Source of the DNA: Salinimicrobium sediminis
Lineage (GTDB): Bacteria > Bacteroidota > Bacteroidia > Flavobacteriales > Flavobacteriaceae
NCBI RefSeq assembly: GCF_900215295.1
Contig: NZ_OCMF01000001.1
Location: forward strand, 1,054,001-1,118,000
Reading direction: 5' to 3'
Length of the DNA: 64,000 nt
The translations under genes were made by a program, and so were the position numbers. Below, piece by piece: positions 17,272 through 25,140 of this stretch (position 1 is the first letter of the stretch; each line of letters opens with the position of its first letter). The notes under the pieces are model-generated. The model was not told the origin of the DNA. It saw only the letters and a program-made list of their open reading frames with translations, and ran no database searches.

Positions 17272-17772
17272 ATGGAAAAGTTAGTCAACGATTTTTCTTT
17301 TGGATTGTTTTTCTGGCAGATCATTATCCTGGTTGTGCTGATCATTTTATTGAAAAAATTTGCATGGAAACCTATTTTAGATGCCCTTAATGCAAGAGAA
17401 CAGGGGATCCAGGATGCCTTAGACGCTGCTGAGAATGCACGCAAGGAAATGCAGAACCTGCAGGCAGATAACGAAAAGTTGTTACAGGAAGCTCGTTTGG
17501 AGCGTGACAGCATGATCAAGGAAGCTAGGCAGATCAAAGACAAAATGATTGCCGAAGCCAAGGAGGATGCCCAGAGAGAAGGAGAGAAAATGATCCAGCA
17601 GGCTAAAGCTACAATCCAGACTGAAAAGAATGCAGCTCTTGCCGATATCAAGAATCAGGTGGCTACCTTATCTGTTCAAATTGCCGAAAAGGTGATAAGA
17701 GAGGAGCTTTCAAGCAAAGCAAAGCAGGAGAAGCTTGTAGAGGACATGCTTGATGATGTTACCTTAAACTAA
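17272..17772 (+). CDS. atpF: F0F1 ATP synthase subunit b
   Basis: A 166-residue peripheral stalk subunit. One N-terminal membrane helix (FGLFFWQIIILVVLIILLKK) is followed by FAWKPILDALNAREQGIQDA and a long alpha-helical coiled coil rich in Ala, Glu, Lys and Gln. It lies 87 nt after atpE, the widest gap in this part of the operon, occupied by the hairpin. It ends 4 nt before atpH. Confidence 0.95.
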   Translation: MEKLVNDFSFGLFFWQIIILVVLIILLKKFAWKPILDALNAREQGIQDALDAAENARKEMQNLQADNEKLLQEARLERDSMIKEARQIKDKMIAEAKEDAQREGEKMIQQAKATIQTEKNAALADIKNQVATLSVQIAEKVIREELSSKAKQEKLVEDMLDDVTLN

Positions 17773-17776
17773 AATT

Positions 17777-18331
17777 ATGCAAGGAAACAGAGCAGCAGCC
17801 AGATATGCAAAAGCTCTTTTGGGCCTGGCAAAAGATAGAAATGTTACCCGTGAGGTGAATGAGGATATGATCCTCATAAGCGAAACCATCAAGAACAGCG
17901 ATGATCTTAGAGTTTTTCTTAAAAGCCCGGTGATCAAAAATGCTATGAAGAAAAATGCCCTTTTAGAGATCTTTAGATCTGTAAACGGCATGACTTCAGG
18001 ATTGTTCCAGATCCTTATTGAGAATAACAGACTCGATATTCTTCCATTGGTCGCCGATAATTATAAAAGGCTTTACAATGAATTGAACGGGGTGCAGGTG
18101 GCAAAGGTTACCACCGCAATTCCACTTACTACAGAGCTGGAGGCGAAAATTCAGCAAAAAGTAAAGGAATTAACAGGGAATGAGGCTAATATCGAGAATA
18201 TTATTGATGAAAGTATCATTGGCGGATTTATCCTTAGAGTGGGAGACATTCAGTACAATGGTAGTGTAGGAGCTCAGCTTAAGAACCTGAAAAGAGAATT
18301 ACAAAACAATACATACGTTTCAAAAATTTAA
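17777..18331 (+). CDS. atpH: F0F1 ATP synthase subunit delta
   Basis: A 184-residue subunit that caps F1 and joins the peripheral stalk. The N-terminus RAAARYAKALLGLAKDRN and the C-terminal ESIIGGFILRVGDIQYNGSV are standard OSCP/delta signatures. It follows atpF by 4 nt and precedes atpA by 43 nt. Confidence 0.95.
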   Translation: MQGNRAAARYAKALLGLAKDRNVTREVNEDMILISETIKNSDDLRVFLKSPVIKNAMKKNALLEIFRSVNGMTSGLFQILIENNRLDILPLVADNYKRLYNELNGVQVAKVTTAIPLTTELEAKIQQKVKELTGNEANIENIIDESIIGGFILRVGDIQYNGSVGAQLKNLKRELQNNTYVSKI

Positions 18332-18341
18332 TTAAAACAGT

Positions 18342-18354
18342 TGCGCCCGGCGCA
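18342..18354. other. Small GC palindrome between atpH and atpA
   Basis: TGCGCCCGGCGCA is self-complementary apart from its single central base, in an otherwise A/T-rich gap of 43 nt. Too short to call a terminator; it may affect mRNA processing. Confidence 0.35.
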
Positions 18355-18374
18355 GCATTTTATTCTAAATAATT

Positions 18375-19955
18375 ATGGCAGAAATTAATCCGGCTGAAGT
18401 ATCAGCAATATTGAAAAAACAGCTTTCCGGGTTTGAAGCTAAGGCTTCACTTGACGAAGTAGGTACTGTACTAAACGTAGGGGATGGTATCGCCAACGTT
18501 TACGGACTTGCGAATGCACAATACGGGGAGTTGGTTGAATTCGAAGGCGGATTGGAAGGAATTGTACTTAACCTTGAGGAAGATAACGTTGGGGTGGTAC
18601 TTTTAGGTCCATACAAACAGGTTAAAGAAGGAGCAACTGTGAAAAGAACACAAAGAATTGCTTCTATTAATGTTGGAGAAGGAATTGTAGGACGTGTGGT
18701 AGACACTCTTGGAGCGCCAATCGACGGAAAAGGACCTATCCAGGGTGAGACTTTCCAGATGCCGCTTGAGCGTAAAGCTCCCGGTGTAATCTACCGTCAG
18801 CCGGTAACTGAGCCGCTTCAAACAGGTATTAAGTCCATCGATGCCATGGTGCCGATTGGCCGTGGCCAGAGGGAGCTTGTAATTGGTGACCGTCAAACAG
18901 GTAAAACTGCCGTGGTTATTGATACTATCCTTAACCAGAAAGAATTTTATGATGCAGGGGAACCTGTATATTGTATATATGTGGCGATAGGCCAAAAAGC
19001 TTCTACCGTTGCAGGTATTGCCAAGACTCTTGAAGATAAGGGAGCTCTTGCCTATACTACTATCGTAGCTGCAAACGCATCAGATCCTGCTCCAATGCAG
19101 GTTTATGCTCCTTTCGCAGGTGCTGCTATCGGTGAGTATTTCCGTGACACGGGACGTCCTGCCTTGATCGTTTATGATGATCTTTCCAAGCAGGCGGTTG
19201 CTTACCGTGAGGTATCCCTGTTACTTCGTCGTCCACCGGGACGTGAGGCATATCCTGGAGACGTTTTCTTCCTTCACTCAAGATTACTTGAGCGTGCTGC
19301 AAAAGTTATCGCAGATGATGATATCGCGAAGAACATGAACGACCTTCCGGATGTATTGAAAGATAAAGTAAAAGGTGGAGGTTCCTTAACTGCACTTCCG
19401 CTTATTGAAACTCAGGCAGGTGACGTATCTGCATATATCCCTACCAACGTAATTTCGATTACCGACGGACAGATATTTTTAACTTCAGACTTGTTCAACT
19501 CAGGGGTTCGTCCTGCGATTAACGTAGGTATTTCTGTATCACGTGTAGGTGGTGCTGCTCAGATCAAGTCGATGAAGAAGGTTGCAGGTACATTGAAACT
19601 TGACCAGGCTCAGTATCGCGAACTTGAAGCTTTCGCTAAGTTTGGATCTGACCTTGATCCTGCTACGCTTAACATCATTGAAAAAGGTAAGCGTAACGTG
19701 GAGATCCTTAAACAGGCAGAGAACAATCCTTATCCTGTGGAGAACCAGATAGCGATCATCTATGCCGGTTCCAAGAACCTGTTAAGAAATGTCCCTGTAG
19801 AGAAAGTAAGAGAGTTCGAAAAAGATTACCTGGAGTTCCTTGATGCCAAGCACAGAGATGTTCTTGATCAGCTTAAGGCAGGTAAGATCAACGATGATAT
19901 CACAGATACCCTTACACAGGTAGCTAAGGAGCTTTCAGCTAAGTATAAAAAGTAG
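18375..19955 (+). CDS. atpA: F0F1 ATP synthase subunit alpha
   Basis: A 526-residue non-catalytic nucleotide-binding F1 subunit. The P-loop GDRQTGKT is at residues 171-178, with Gln in place of the residue typical of beta. The arginine-finger region [18 protein letters not shown] and the [20 protein letters not shown] block are intact. The beta and epsilon genes do not follow; after atpA comes a four-helix-bundle gene, then atpG. Codon use (many GGT/GCT/CGT) looks like that of a highly expressed gene. Confidence 0.97.
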   Translation: MAEINPAEVSAILKKQLSGFEAKASLDEVGTVLNVGDGIANVYGLANAQYGELVEFEGGLEGIVLNLEEDNVGVVLLGPYKQVKEGATVKRTQRIASINVGEGIVGRVVDTLGAPIDGKGPIQGETFQMPLERKAPGVIYRQPVTEPLQTGIKSIDAMVPIGRGQRELVIGDRQTGKTAVVIDTILNQKEFYDAGEPVYCIYVAIGQKASTVAGIAKTLEDKGALAYTTIVAANASDPAPMQVYAPFAGAAIGEYFRDTGRPALIVYDDLSKQAVAYREVSLLLRRPPGREAYPGDVFFLHSRLLERAAKVIADDDIAKNMNDLPDVLKDKVKGGGSLTALPLIETQAGDVSAYIPTNVISITDGQIFLTSDLFNSGVRPAINVGISVSRVGGAAQIKSMKKVAGTLKLDQAQYRELEAFAKFGSDLDPATLNIIEKGKRNVEILKQAENNPYPVENQIAIIYAGSKNLLRNVPVEKVREFEKDYLEFLDAKHRDVLDQLKAGKINDDITDTLTQVAKELSAKYKK

Positions 19956-19968
19956 TTTTTCAAGTGCT

Positions 19969-19992
19969 GAGTTAAGAGTTATGAGTTATGAA
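19969..19992. repeat. Left heptad array / terminal inverted repeat of the four-helix insert
   Basis: Three tandem words GAGTTAA, GAGTTAT, GAGTTAT, then GAA. Its 24 nt match the reverse complement of 20320-20343 at 20 of 24 positions. The array starts 14 nt after the atpA stop and runs into the start codon of the four-helix gene (ATG at 19988). Confidence 0.8.
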
Positions 19993-20326
19993 CAAACTGG
20001 AAGATAGCCCAATTAGGATTAAAAGTTTTCAGTTTGCTTGTGACATAGTTTTCTTCACCAGGTCTTTGAAAAAACAGAATGAATATGAGCTGGCTTCCCA
20101 GCTTTTAAAAAGCGGAACGAGCATTGGAGCCAATGTAAGAGAAGCACAAAGGGGAGTAAGTACAAAAGATTTCAAGAATAAATTCGGTATTGCTTTAAAG
20201 GAAGCCGATGAAACGAAATACTGGTTGGAGCTTATTGAAGCGACATCAGAAAATGATTGTAAAGTTTTAATTGCTAAGTGTGAAGAGTTAATAAGAATTA
20301 TGGTTTCCATTATAAAAAACTCATAG
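19988..20326 (+). CDS. Four-helix-bundle protein (23S rRNA-intervening-sequence / Avd-like family) inserted in the atp operon
   Basis: A 112-residue all-helical protein. The family core is clear: YELASQLLKSGTSIGANV, then EAQRG, then FKNKFGIALKEADETKYWLE. Such proteins form small oligomeric bundles. They are known as 23S rRNA intervening-sequence proteins and as the accessory Avd of diversity-generating retroelements, but solo copies have no defined role. It lies between atpA and atpG, which are normally adjacent, in the same direction. Start and stop codons both fall inside inverted heptad arrays, as if gene and arrays form one inserted unit. A second copy lies at 43744. No reverse transcriptase is nearby. 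Confidence 0.88.
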   Translation: MNKLEDSPIRIKSFQFACDIVFFTRSLKKQNEYELASQLLKSGTSIGANVREAQRGVSTKDFKNKFGIALKEADETKYWLELIEATSENDCKVLIAKCEELIRIMVSIIKNS

Positions 20327-20346
20327 CTCATAACTCAAAACTCATA
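20319..20346. repeat. Right heptad array / terminal inverted repeat of the four-helix insert
   Basis: Four tandem words ACTCATA, GCTCATA, ACTCAAA, ACTCATA, inverted relative to 19969-19992. The four-helix stop codon TAG (20324-20326) is inside the array, and the atpG ATG follows 10 nt after it. Confidence 0.8.
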
Positions 20347-20356
20347 ACTAAAAAGA

Positions 20357-21217
20357 ATGGCCAATTTAAAAGAATTAAGAAGCAGGATCACCTCGGTTTC
20401 CTCGACTATGCAGATCACCAGTGCCATGAAAATGGTGTCGGCGGCAAAGTTGAGCAAAGCCCAGGATGCTATTACCGCGATGCGGCCTTATGCCGAGAAG
20501 CTTTCAGAATTGTTGCAATCGCTGAGTGCTACTCTTGACAGCGACCAGACCAGTAAATATTCTGAGCAAAGGGAGGTGAATAATGTACTTTTTGTATCCA
20601 TTTCCTCGAATCGTGGTCTGGCCGGAGCTTTTAACTCTAATATCGTTAAGGCTTCAAAATACATAGCCGATCGTGATTACAGCGGGAAGAATGTTGAATT
20701 TTTGACCATAGGAAAGAAAGCTAATGACATTCTTAAGAAGACTCACAAGATCTTTAAGAATGAAACTGCTATCTATGATGATCTAAGCTTTGAAAATGCC
20801 TCAGCTATCGCCGAAGAGCTAATGCAGCTGTTTGTAGAGAAGAAATTCGATAAGATCATCATCGTATACAACCAGTTTGTAAATGCCGCTACCCAGGATG
20901 TGAAAACTGAGCAATTCCTGCCGATAGTTCCTGTGGAAAAGGATGAAAATGTTGTCTTGGATTACATTTTTGAGCCATCCAAAGAAGAGATCGTACTCAA
21001 TTTGATCCCTAAATCTTTAAAGATGCAGATCTTTAAAGCTCTTAGAGATTCTTTCGCTTCAGAACACGGTGCGCGTATGACTGCGATGCATAAAGCTACC
21101 GATAATGCTACTGAATTAAGAGACTCTCTTAAATTATCATACAACAAGGCCCGTCAGGCTTCTATTACCAACGAGATCCTTGAAATTGTTGGTGGAGCTG
21201 AAGCTTTGAATAACTAA
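20357..21217 (+). CDS. atpG: F0F1 ATP synthase subunit gamma
   Basis: The 286-residue central rotor shaft. The N-terminal coiled coil starts MANLKELRSRITSVSSTMQI with the conserved ITSAMKMVSAAKLSKAQ, and the C-terminal helix ends YNKARQASITNEILEIVGGA. It is the last gene of the operon; a fragment of its 3' end is duplicated 73 bp downstream and a GNRA-loop terminator follows. Translation probably depends on read-through across the inserted four-helix gene. Confidence 0.96.
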   Translation: MANLKELRSRITSVSSTMQITSAMKMVSAAKLSKAQDAITAMRPYAEKLSELLQSLSATLDSDQTSKYSEQREVNNVLFVSISSNRGLAGAFNSNIVKASKYIADRDYSGKNVEFLTIGKKANDILKKTHKIFKNETAIYDDLSFENASAIAEELMQLFVEKKFDKIIIVYNQFVNAATQDVKTEQFLPIVPVEKDENVVLDYIFEPSKEEIVLNLIPKSLKMQIFKALRDSFASEHGARMTAMHKATDNATELRDSLKLSYNKARQASITNEILEIVGGAEALNN

Positions 21218-21269
21218 AGGTTCAGCTGGAAACAATTGGACGGAGCGATAGCGAGGTCAAATTTCCATT

Positions 21270-21290
21270 GCTGAAGCTTTGAATAATTAA
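21270..21290 (+). repeat. Duplicate of the atpG 3' end
   Basis: GCTGAAGCTTTGAATAATTAA repeats the last codons and stop of atpG (21197-21217) with 20 of 21 bases the same. The 52 nt between the copies start TTCAGCTGGAAA and end TTTCCATTGCTGAA, a loose inverted pair. Confidence 0.65.
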
Positions 21291-21316
21291 AATTCTTGCT
21301 GAAATTTCAGCTTTTT

Positions 21317-21353
21317 GAAACTCCGCATCGAAAGATGCGGAGTTTCTTTTTTT
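21317..21353 (+). terminator. Intrinsic terminator of the atp operon
   Basis: GAAACTCCGCATC pairs perfectly with GATGCGGAGTTTC around a GAAA tetraloop and is followed by seven T. It is one of the strongest terminators in the window. Confidence 0.9.
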
Positions 21354-21507
21354 ATACCGTATTATGGCCTACATCAGGCAAGTTCACCAATGAGGTTTAA
21401 ATATGTCCCGACGCTAGATTCTGGCATTGGAGCTGTCTTACTGTTTTAAAATTAAATTGGTATCAAAATTGAAGTAACCTTACCTTGAACCCTTAATCCT
21501 TTACGTG

Positions 21508-22014
21508 ATGAAATCATTATTACTTTCTTTTTCGGCTCTTTTGGTGTTGATAAGCTTCAGCAGTTGCGCCAATGGCAAACAACTTCAGGAGGATCCACCA
21601 AAATCAGTGCAACAGGCATATTATACGACATGGATAGGTGGAGTAAAAGGAGCGGGTTCGGGATATAATCTTTTTATACCGGTGGACAAGGATTCAAAGA
21701 TTGTGATGGATACAGTTTACTTCCGCGGAAAAAAAGGGGTTTTGGAAAAAGTAGCTTCCGAAGAGGGATTATATGTAGCCCGGTTTAAATCTCCTGCAGA
21801 ACCCCGGGATATGGTTATGCATGCCGATCCTAAAATGGAATATGGCAACAGACCGCCGGAGATCATTGAAGATCTTCCTTTTGAACTTGCCGAAGGAGAA
21901 GCGGTAGTTCGCTACACCAAAAATGGCAAAGAAAAATACTTCAGGATAAAAAATATTCAGAAAAAGGATTCCGGGGAAGTGAAACTAAAAAACCCCGAAA
22001 ACATTCGCCATTAA
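21508..22014 (+). CDS. Predicted lipoprotein, unknown family
   Basis: A 168-residue secreted lipoprotein: a hydrophobic signal (MKSLLLSFSALLVLISFSSC) with its lipobox Cys at residue 20. The mature part contains AYYTTWIGGVKGAGSGYNLF and ends in Lys/Glu-rich sequence with KYFRIKNIQKK. I take the ATG at 21508 rather than the preceding GTG. I recall similar short lipoproteins in Flavobacteriaceae without a named function. It precedes the flippase gene, which has its own -7 box. Confidence 0.75.
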   Translation: MKSLLLSFSALLVLISFSSCANGKQLQEDPPKSVQQAYYTTWIGGVKGAGSGYNLFIPVDKDSKIVMDTVYFRGKKGVLEKVASEEGLYVARFKSPAEPRDMVMHADPKMEYGNRPPEIIEDLPFELAEGEAVVRYTKNGKEKYFRIKNIQKKDSGEVKLKNPENIRH

Positions 22015-22017
22015 TAG

Positions 22018-22025
22018 TACATTTG
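22018..22025 (+). promoter_or_regulatory. -7 box for the flippase gene
   Basis: TACATTTG, an exact TAnnTTTG match, begins 4 nt after the lipoprotein stop and 35 nt before the chosen flippase start. No clear -33 is seen. Confidence 0.5.
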
Positions 22026-22052
22026 TGAGGTAATCTCAAGTAAAACCTATTG

Positions 22053-23504
22053 GTGCTTTTTCAGAAGCTATTTAAACAAACCTTTGTTTACGGTGTTGCC
22101 ACAGTGGTCCCCAGGATGTTGACCTTCCTGCTGTTGCCGCTTTACACCGATTATCTTCCTACCGAAGGCTTTGGAGAGGTTGCCATAGTGTTTTCCTGGA
22201 TGGCAGTCTTCAATGTGGTGCTGGCTTACGGAATGGAAACCTCATTTTTCAGGTTTTTTCATCAGGAAAAATTCTCAAAAGAGGTAACGGCCACCTCGGC
22301 TATTTCTTTAATTGGTACCACAGCACTTTTCCTGGTACTTGCCCTGTCCTTTAGGAATAATATTGCACAGGCACTCCAAATTGAACCGCATTACATCCTG
22401 TATGTTATCCTTATCCTGGCGCTCGATGCTTTGTCTACGATTCCGTTTGCGTGGCTGCGGGCAAAAGAAAAACCTATGGTCTTTGCCGGGATCAAGATCG
22501 GGAATGTGGCAGTAAACCTTGGGCTGAATATTTCCTTTATTGTCTTTCTTCCGGAACTGGCATCCAAAAATGCCTTTTTTGAGAGCATTTATATTCCCGA
22601 TTTTGAGATAGCCTATATCTTCATCGCAAATCTTGTTGCCAGTGCGCTCACCTTGCTGGTAATGCTGCCTTTTTATATCAAATTGCCCTACAGTTTCAAC
22701 AGCTACTTATGGAAAAAGATGCTCAATTATGGCTTTCCTATTTTGATCGCCGGGATTGGTTTTGTGATCAATGAAGTTTTTGACAAGATCCTGCTGGACA
22801 GGCTGCTTCCCGAAGATATTGCAAAGAGCGAAGTTGGAGCTTATGCGGCCTGTTACCGGCTCGCTCTTTTTATGACCCTTTTTGCCACGGCCTTTCGCAT
22901 GGGAATAGAACCTTTCTTCTTTAGTCATGCTAAGGAAAAGGAGGCAACTAAAACTTATGCCTTAATTACACGATATTTTGTTGTTTTTGGATCGGTGATC
23001 CTGGTGACCATTACTGTTTTTGCAGATCTTTTAAAACTGATACTCATCCGGGATTCTTCCTATTGGGAAGCCATGATCGTGGTGCCAATGATCCTCATCG
23101 CAAACCTGTTCCTGGGGGTCTATCATAACCTTTCAGTTTGGTATAAGGTGAGTGACCGCACCAGGTTTGCAGGATATATTTCCATTTTTGGAGCGGTAGT
23201 GACGCTGGTCCTTAACTTTTGGCTTATTCCCTACTACAGCTATGTGGGTTCGGCCATTGCTACCATGGCGGCCTACGGTAGTATGATGCTGCTGTCTCTT
23301 TACTTCGGAAGAAAATATTATCCCATTCCCTATGACCTGAAGCGAATAGGCGGGTATCTCCTGATTTCCATTGGATTTTCTACCGTTTACTTCTACCTTT
23401 TTAGGGAAAATTATTACCTCGGAAGTATATTAATCCTTATCTTTTTTGCCCTTATTTATTACGCTGAAAAAGATCAGTTAAAACAACTTCTGAAGCGGTC
23501 TTAA
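22053..23504 (+). CDS. Oligosaccharide flippase / polysaccharide biosynthesis membrane protein (MOP superfamily)
   Basis: A 483-residue protein with 12-14 predicted helices that would flip lipid-linked sugar units across the inner membrane. The N-terminus LFQKLFKQTFVYGVATVVPR, then MLTFLLLPLYTDYLPTEGFG, is the typical RfbX/Wzx-like start. There is no ATG near this point. I choose GTG at 22053 over the TTG one codon earlier; either is possible. In Flavobacteriaceae the order flippase-dut-nucleotidyltransferase-TPR-DUF4292-EnvC is familiar, so a MurJ-like or envelope-growth role is as likely as O-antigen export. Confidence 0.85.
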   Translation: MLFQKLFKQTFVYGVATVVPRMLTFLLLPLYTDYLPTEGFGEVAIVFSWMAVFNVVLAYGMETSFFRFFHQEKFSKEVTATSAISLIGTTALFLVLALSFRNNIAQALQIEPHYILYVILILALDALSTIPFAWLRAKEKPMVFAGIKIGNVAVNLGLNISFIVFLPELASKNAFFESIYIPDFEIAYIFIANLVASALTLLVMLPFYIKLPYSFNSYLWKKMLNYGFPILIAGIGFVINEVFDKILLDRLLPEDIAKSEVGAYAACYRLALFMTLFATAFRMGIEPFFFSHAKEKEATKTYALITRYFVVFGSVILVTITVFADLLKLILIRDSSYWEAMIVVPMILIANLFLGVYHNLSVWYKVSDRTRFAGYISIFGAVVTLVLNFWLIPYYSYVGSAIATMAAYGSMMLLSLYFGRKYYPIPYDLKRIGGYLLISIGFSTVYFYLFRENYYLGSILILIFFALIYYAEKDQLKQLLKRS

Positions 23505-23534
23505 TCCCATTGCTTCCGAAGAAATATAACAAGT

Positions 23535-23969
23535 ATGAACGTAAAGATAATCAACAAATCTAGTCATGAATTACCGGCTTACGAGACCGGATCTTCCGCC
23601 GGAATGGACCTGCGGGCAAATATTACCGAACCCGTTACCCTGAAGCCTCTCGAAAGGGCGATCATTAAAACGGGTCTTTTTATTGAACTTCCTGTAGGGT
23701 ACGAAGCTCAGGTACGCCCACGCAGCGGGCTGGCTGCGAAAAAAGGTATAACCGTACTTAATTCTCCCGGCACCATCGATGCCGATTATCGCGGTGAAAT
23801 TGGAGTGATCCTTGTGAATCTGTCAAACGAAGAATTTACTATTCAGAATGGAGAGCGTATCGCGCAAATGGTAATTTCCCGACATGAACATATCACCTGG
23901 AAAGAAGTCGAGAATCTCGAAGAGACCTCCCGCGGTGCGGGCGGCTTCGGAAGCACTGGCGTTCAATGA
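23535..23969 (+). CDS. dut: dUTP diphosphatase
   Basis: Hydrolyses dUTP to dUMP and PPi, keeping uracil out of DNA and feeding dTMP synthesis. The 144-residue length suits the homotrimeric enzyme. All five motifs are seen: [46 protein letters not shown] and the C-terminal [10 protein letters not shown] that closes over the active site. It follows the flippase by 30 nt. The next gene is separated by 142 nt holding two word arrays. Confidence 0.96.
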   Translation: MNVKIINKSSHELPAYETGSSAGMDLRANITEPVTLKPLERAIIKTGLFIELPVGYEAQVRPRSGLAAKKGITVLNSPGTIDADYRGEIGVILVNLSNEEFTIQNGERIAQMVISRHEHITWKEVENLEETSRGAGGFGSTGVQ

Positions 23970-23973
23970 TCAT

Positions 23974-24001
23974 TTATCAATGAACAATTAACAGTTACAA
24001 A
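23974..24001. repeat. Heptad word array after dut (gene-less)
   Basis: Four 7-nt words TTATCAA, TGAACAA, TTAACAG, TTACAAA (approximate consensus TTAACAA) start 4 nt after the dut stop. The words are unlike those of the neighbouring 24031-24107 array. Confidence 0.45.
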
Positions 24002-24030
24002 ACATCAAAAATTAATAATCGGTTAGAGGA

Positions 24031-24107
24031 GAATTGAGATATTCAGAAAGTTGTACATCCAATCAATTCTCATATCTCAATACTCAATACTAAAATCTCA
24101 ATACTAA
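24031..24107. repeat. Paired inverted word arrays without a gene (possible empty footprint of the four-helix element)
   Basis: The left arm ATTGAGATAT (24033-24042) is the exact reverse complement of ATATCTCAAT (24072-24081). The right side continues as 7- and 8-nt words TCTCATA, TCTCAATA, CTCAATA and TCTCAATA up to the next ATG. Only 29 nt lie between the arms. The layout equals that of the four-helix inserts minus the gene. Confidence 0.55.
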
Positions 24108-24111
24108 AAAA

Positions 24112-25122
24112 ATGAAAATCATAGTTCCCATGGCGGGTCGCGGATCCCGGCTTCGTCCACATACTTTAACAACACCAAAACCTTTAATTCCCATTGCGGG
24201 GAAACCCATAGTGCACCGGCTGGTAGAGGACATTGCCAAAGTGCTCGATGAAAAGGTCGACGAGATCGCATTTATTATCGGTGAGGATTTTGGTGAAAAA
24301 GTAGAGACAGATCTTAAGAATATTGCGCAGACATTGGGTGCAAAAGGAACGATCTACTACCAAGATAAGCCTCTGGGAACAGGACACGCCATTATGTGCG
24401 CCAAGGATTCTCTTAAAGGCCCTGCAGTGATTGCTTATGCCGACACACTTTTTAAAGCCGATTTTACGTTAGATAAAGAAGCAGATGGGGTGATATGGGT
24501 AAAACAGGTAGAAAATCCTTCAGCTTATGGCGTAGTGCAGTTGAATGAGAAGCGGGAGATCGTTGACCTGGTAGAAAAACCTGCCGAATTTGTTTCTGAT
24601 CTTGCAGTCATTGGAATCTATTACTTCAGGGATGTTGCCGTGCTTAAAAAAGAGCTTCAGGGAGTATTGGATAACAACATCATTCGCGGCGGAGAATACC
24701 AGATCAATGACGGGATCGAAGCTATGAAGAGCAAAGGAGCCAGATTTGTTCCCGGAAAGGTAGATGAATGGATGGACTGCGGAAATAAGCAGGTAACTGT
24801 GGAAACAAATACCCGTATGTTGGGTTTTCTTAAGAATGATGGGGAAGAGTTAGTGGCGTCGAATGTGGAAATGGAAAATTCAGAAATTATAGAGCCCTGC
24901 TTTATCGGGGAAAATGTAGTACTGAAAAATGCCAAAATTGGGCCCAATGTTTCTATCGGGAACGGAACAAAAATTATTAATTCTTCAGTGAGGAACAGTC
25001 TCATTCAGACTTTTGCCGAAGTAGAAAATGCAGATCTCAATAACGCCATGATCGGAAATTTTGCGAAATTTAATGGGGAGTTTACCGAGATAAGCATTGG
25101 AGACTATTCGGTGCTGGAGTAA
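24112..25122 (+). CDS. Sugar-phosphate nucleotidyltransferase with left-handed beta-helix tail
   Basis: A 336-residue enzyme making an NDP-sugar from a sugar 1-phosphate. The N-terminal signature IVPMAGRGSRLRPHTLTTPK, then PLIPIAGKPI, is the GlmU/RmlA-type pyrophosphorylase motif. A Rossmann-like domain runs to about residue 235, and hexapeptide-like repeats (ENVVLKNAKIGPNVSIGNGT) fill the C-terminus. It is likely a glucose-1-phosphate uridylyl- or thymidylyltransferase, but the base is not readable here. The start lies directly after a word array, with an A-run as the leader. Confidence 0.86.
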   Translation: MKIIVPMAGRGSRLRPHTLTTPKPLIPIAGKPIVHRLVEDIAKVLDEKVDEIAFIIGEDFGEKVETDLKNIAQTLGAKGTIYYQDKPLGTGHAIMCAKDSLKGPAVIAYADTLFKADFTLDKEADGVIWVKQVENPSAYGVVQLNEKREIVDLVEKPAEFVSDLAVIGIYYFRDVAVLKKELQGVLDNNIIRGGEYQINDGIEAMKSKGARFVPGKVDEWMDCGNKQVTVETNTRMLGFLKNDGEELVASNVEMENSEIIEPCFIGENVVLKNAKIGPNVSIGNGTKIINSSVRNSLIQTFAEVENADLNNAMIGNFAKFNGEFTEISIGDYSVLE

Positions 25123-25140
25123 ATTTTCAGTAAAAAACCT

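Noticed and set aside
19988-20326. Four-helix protein as the Avd component of a diversity-generating retroelement
   Set aside because: No reverse transcriptase, template repeat or variable repeat is seen near either copy; only the protein family is shared.
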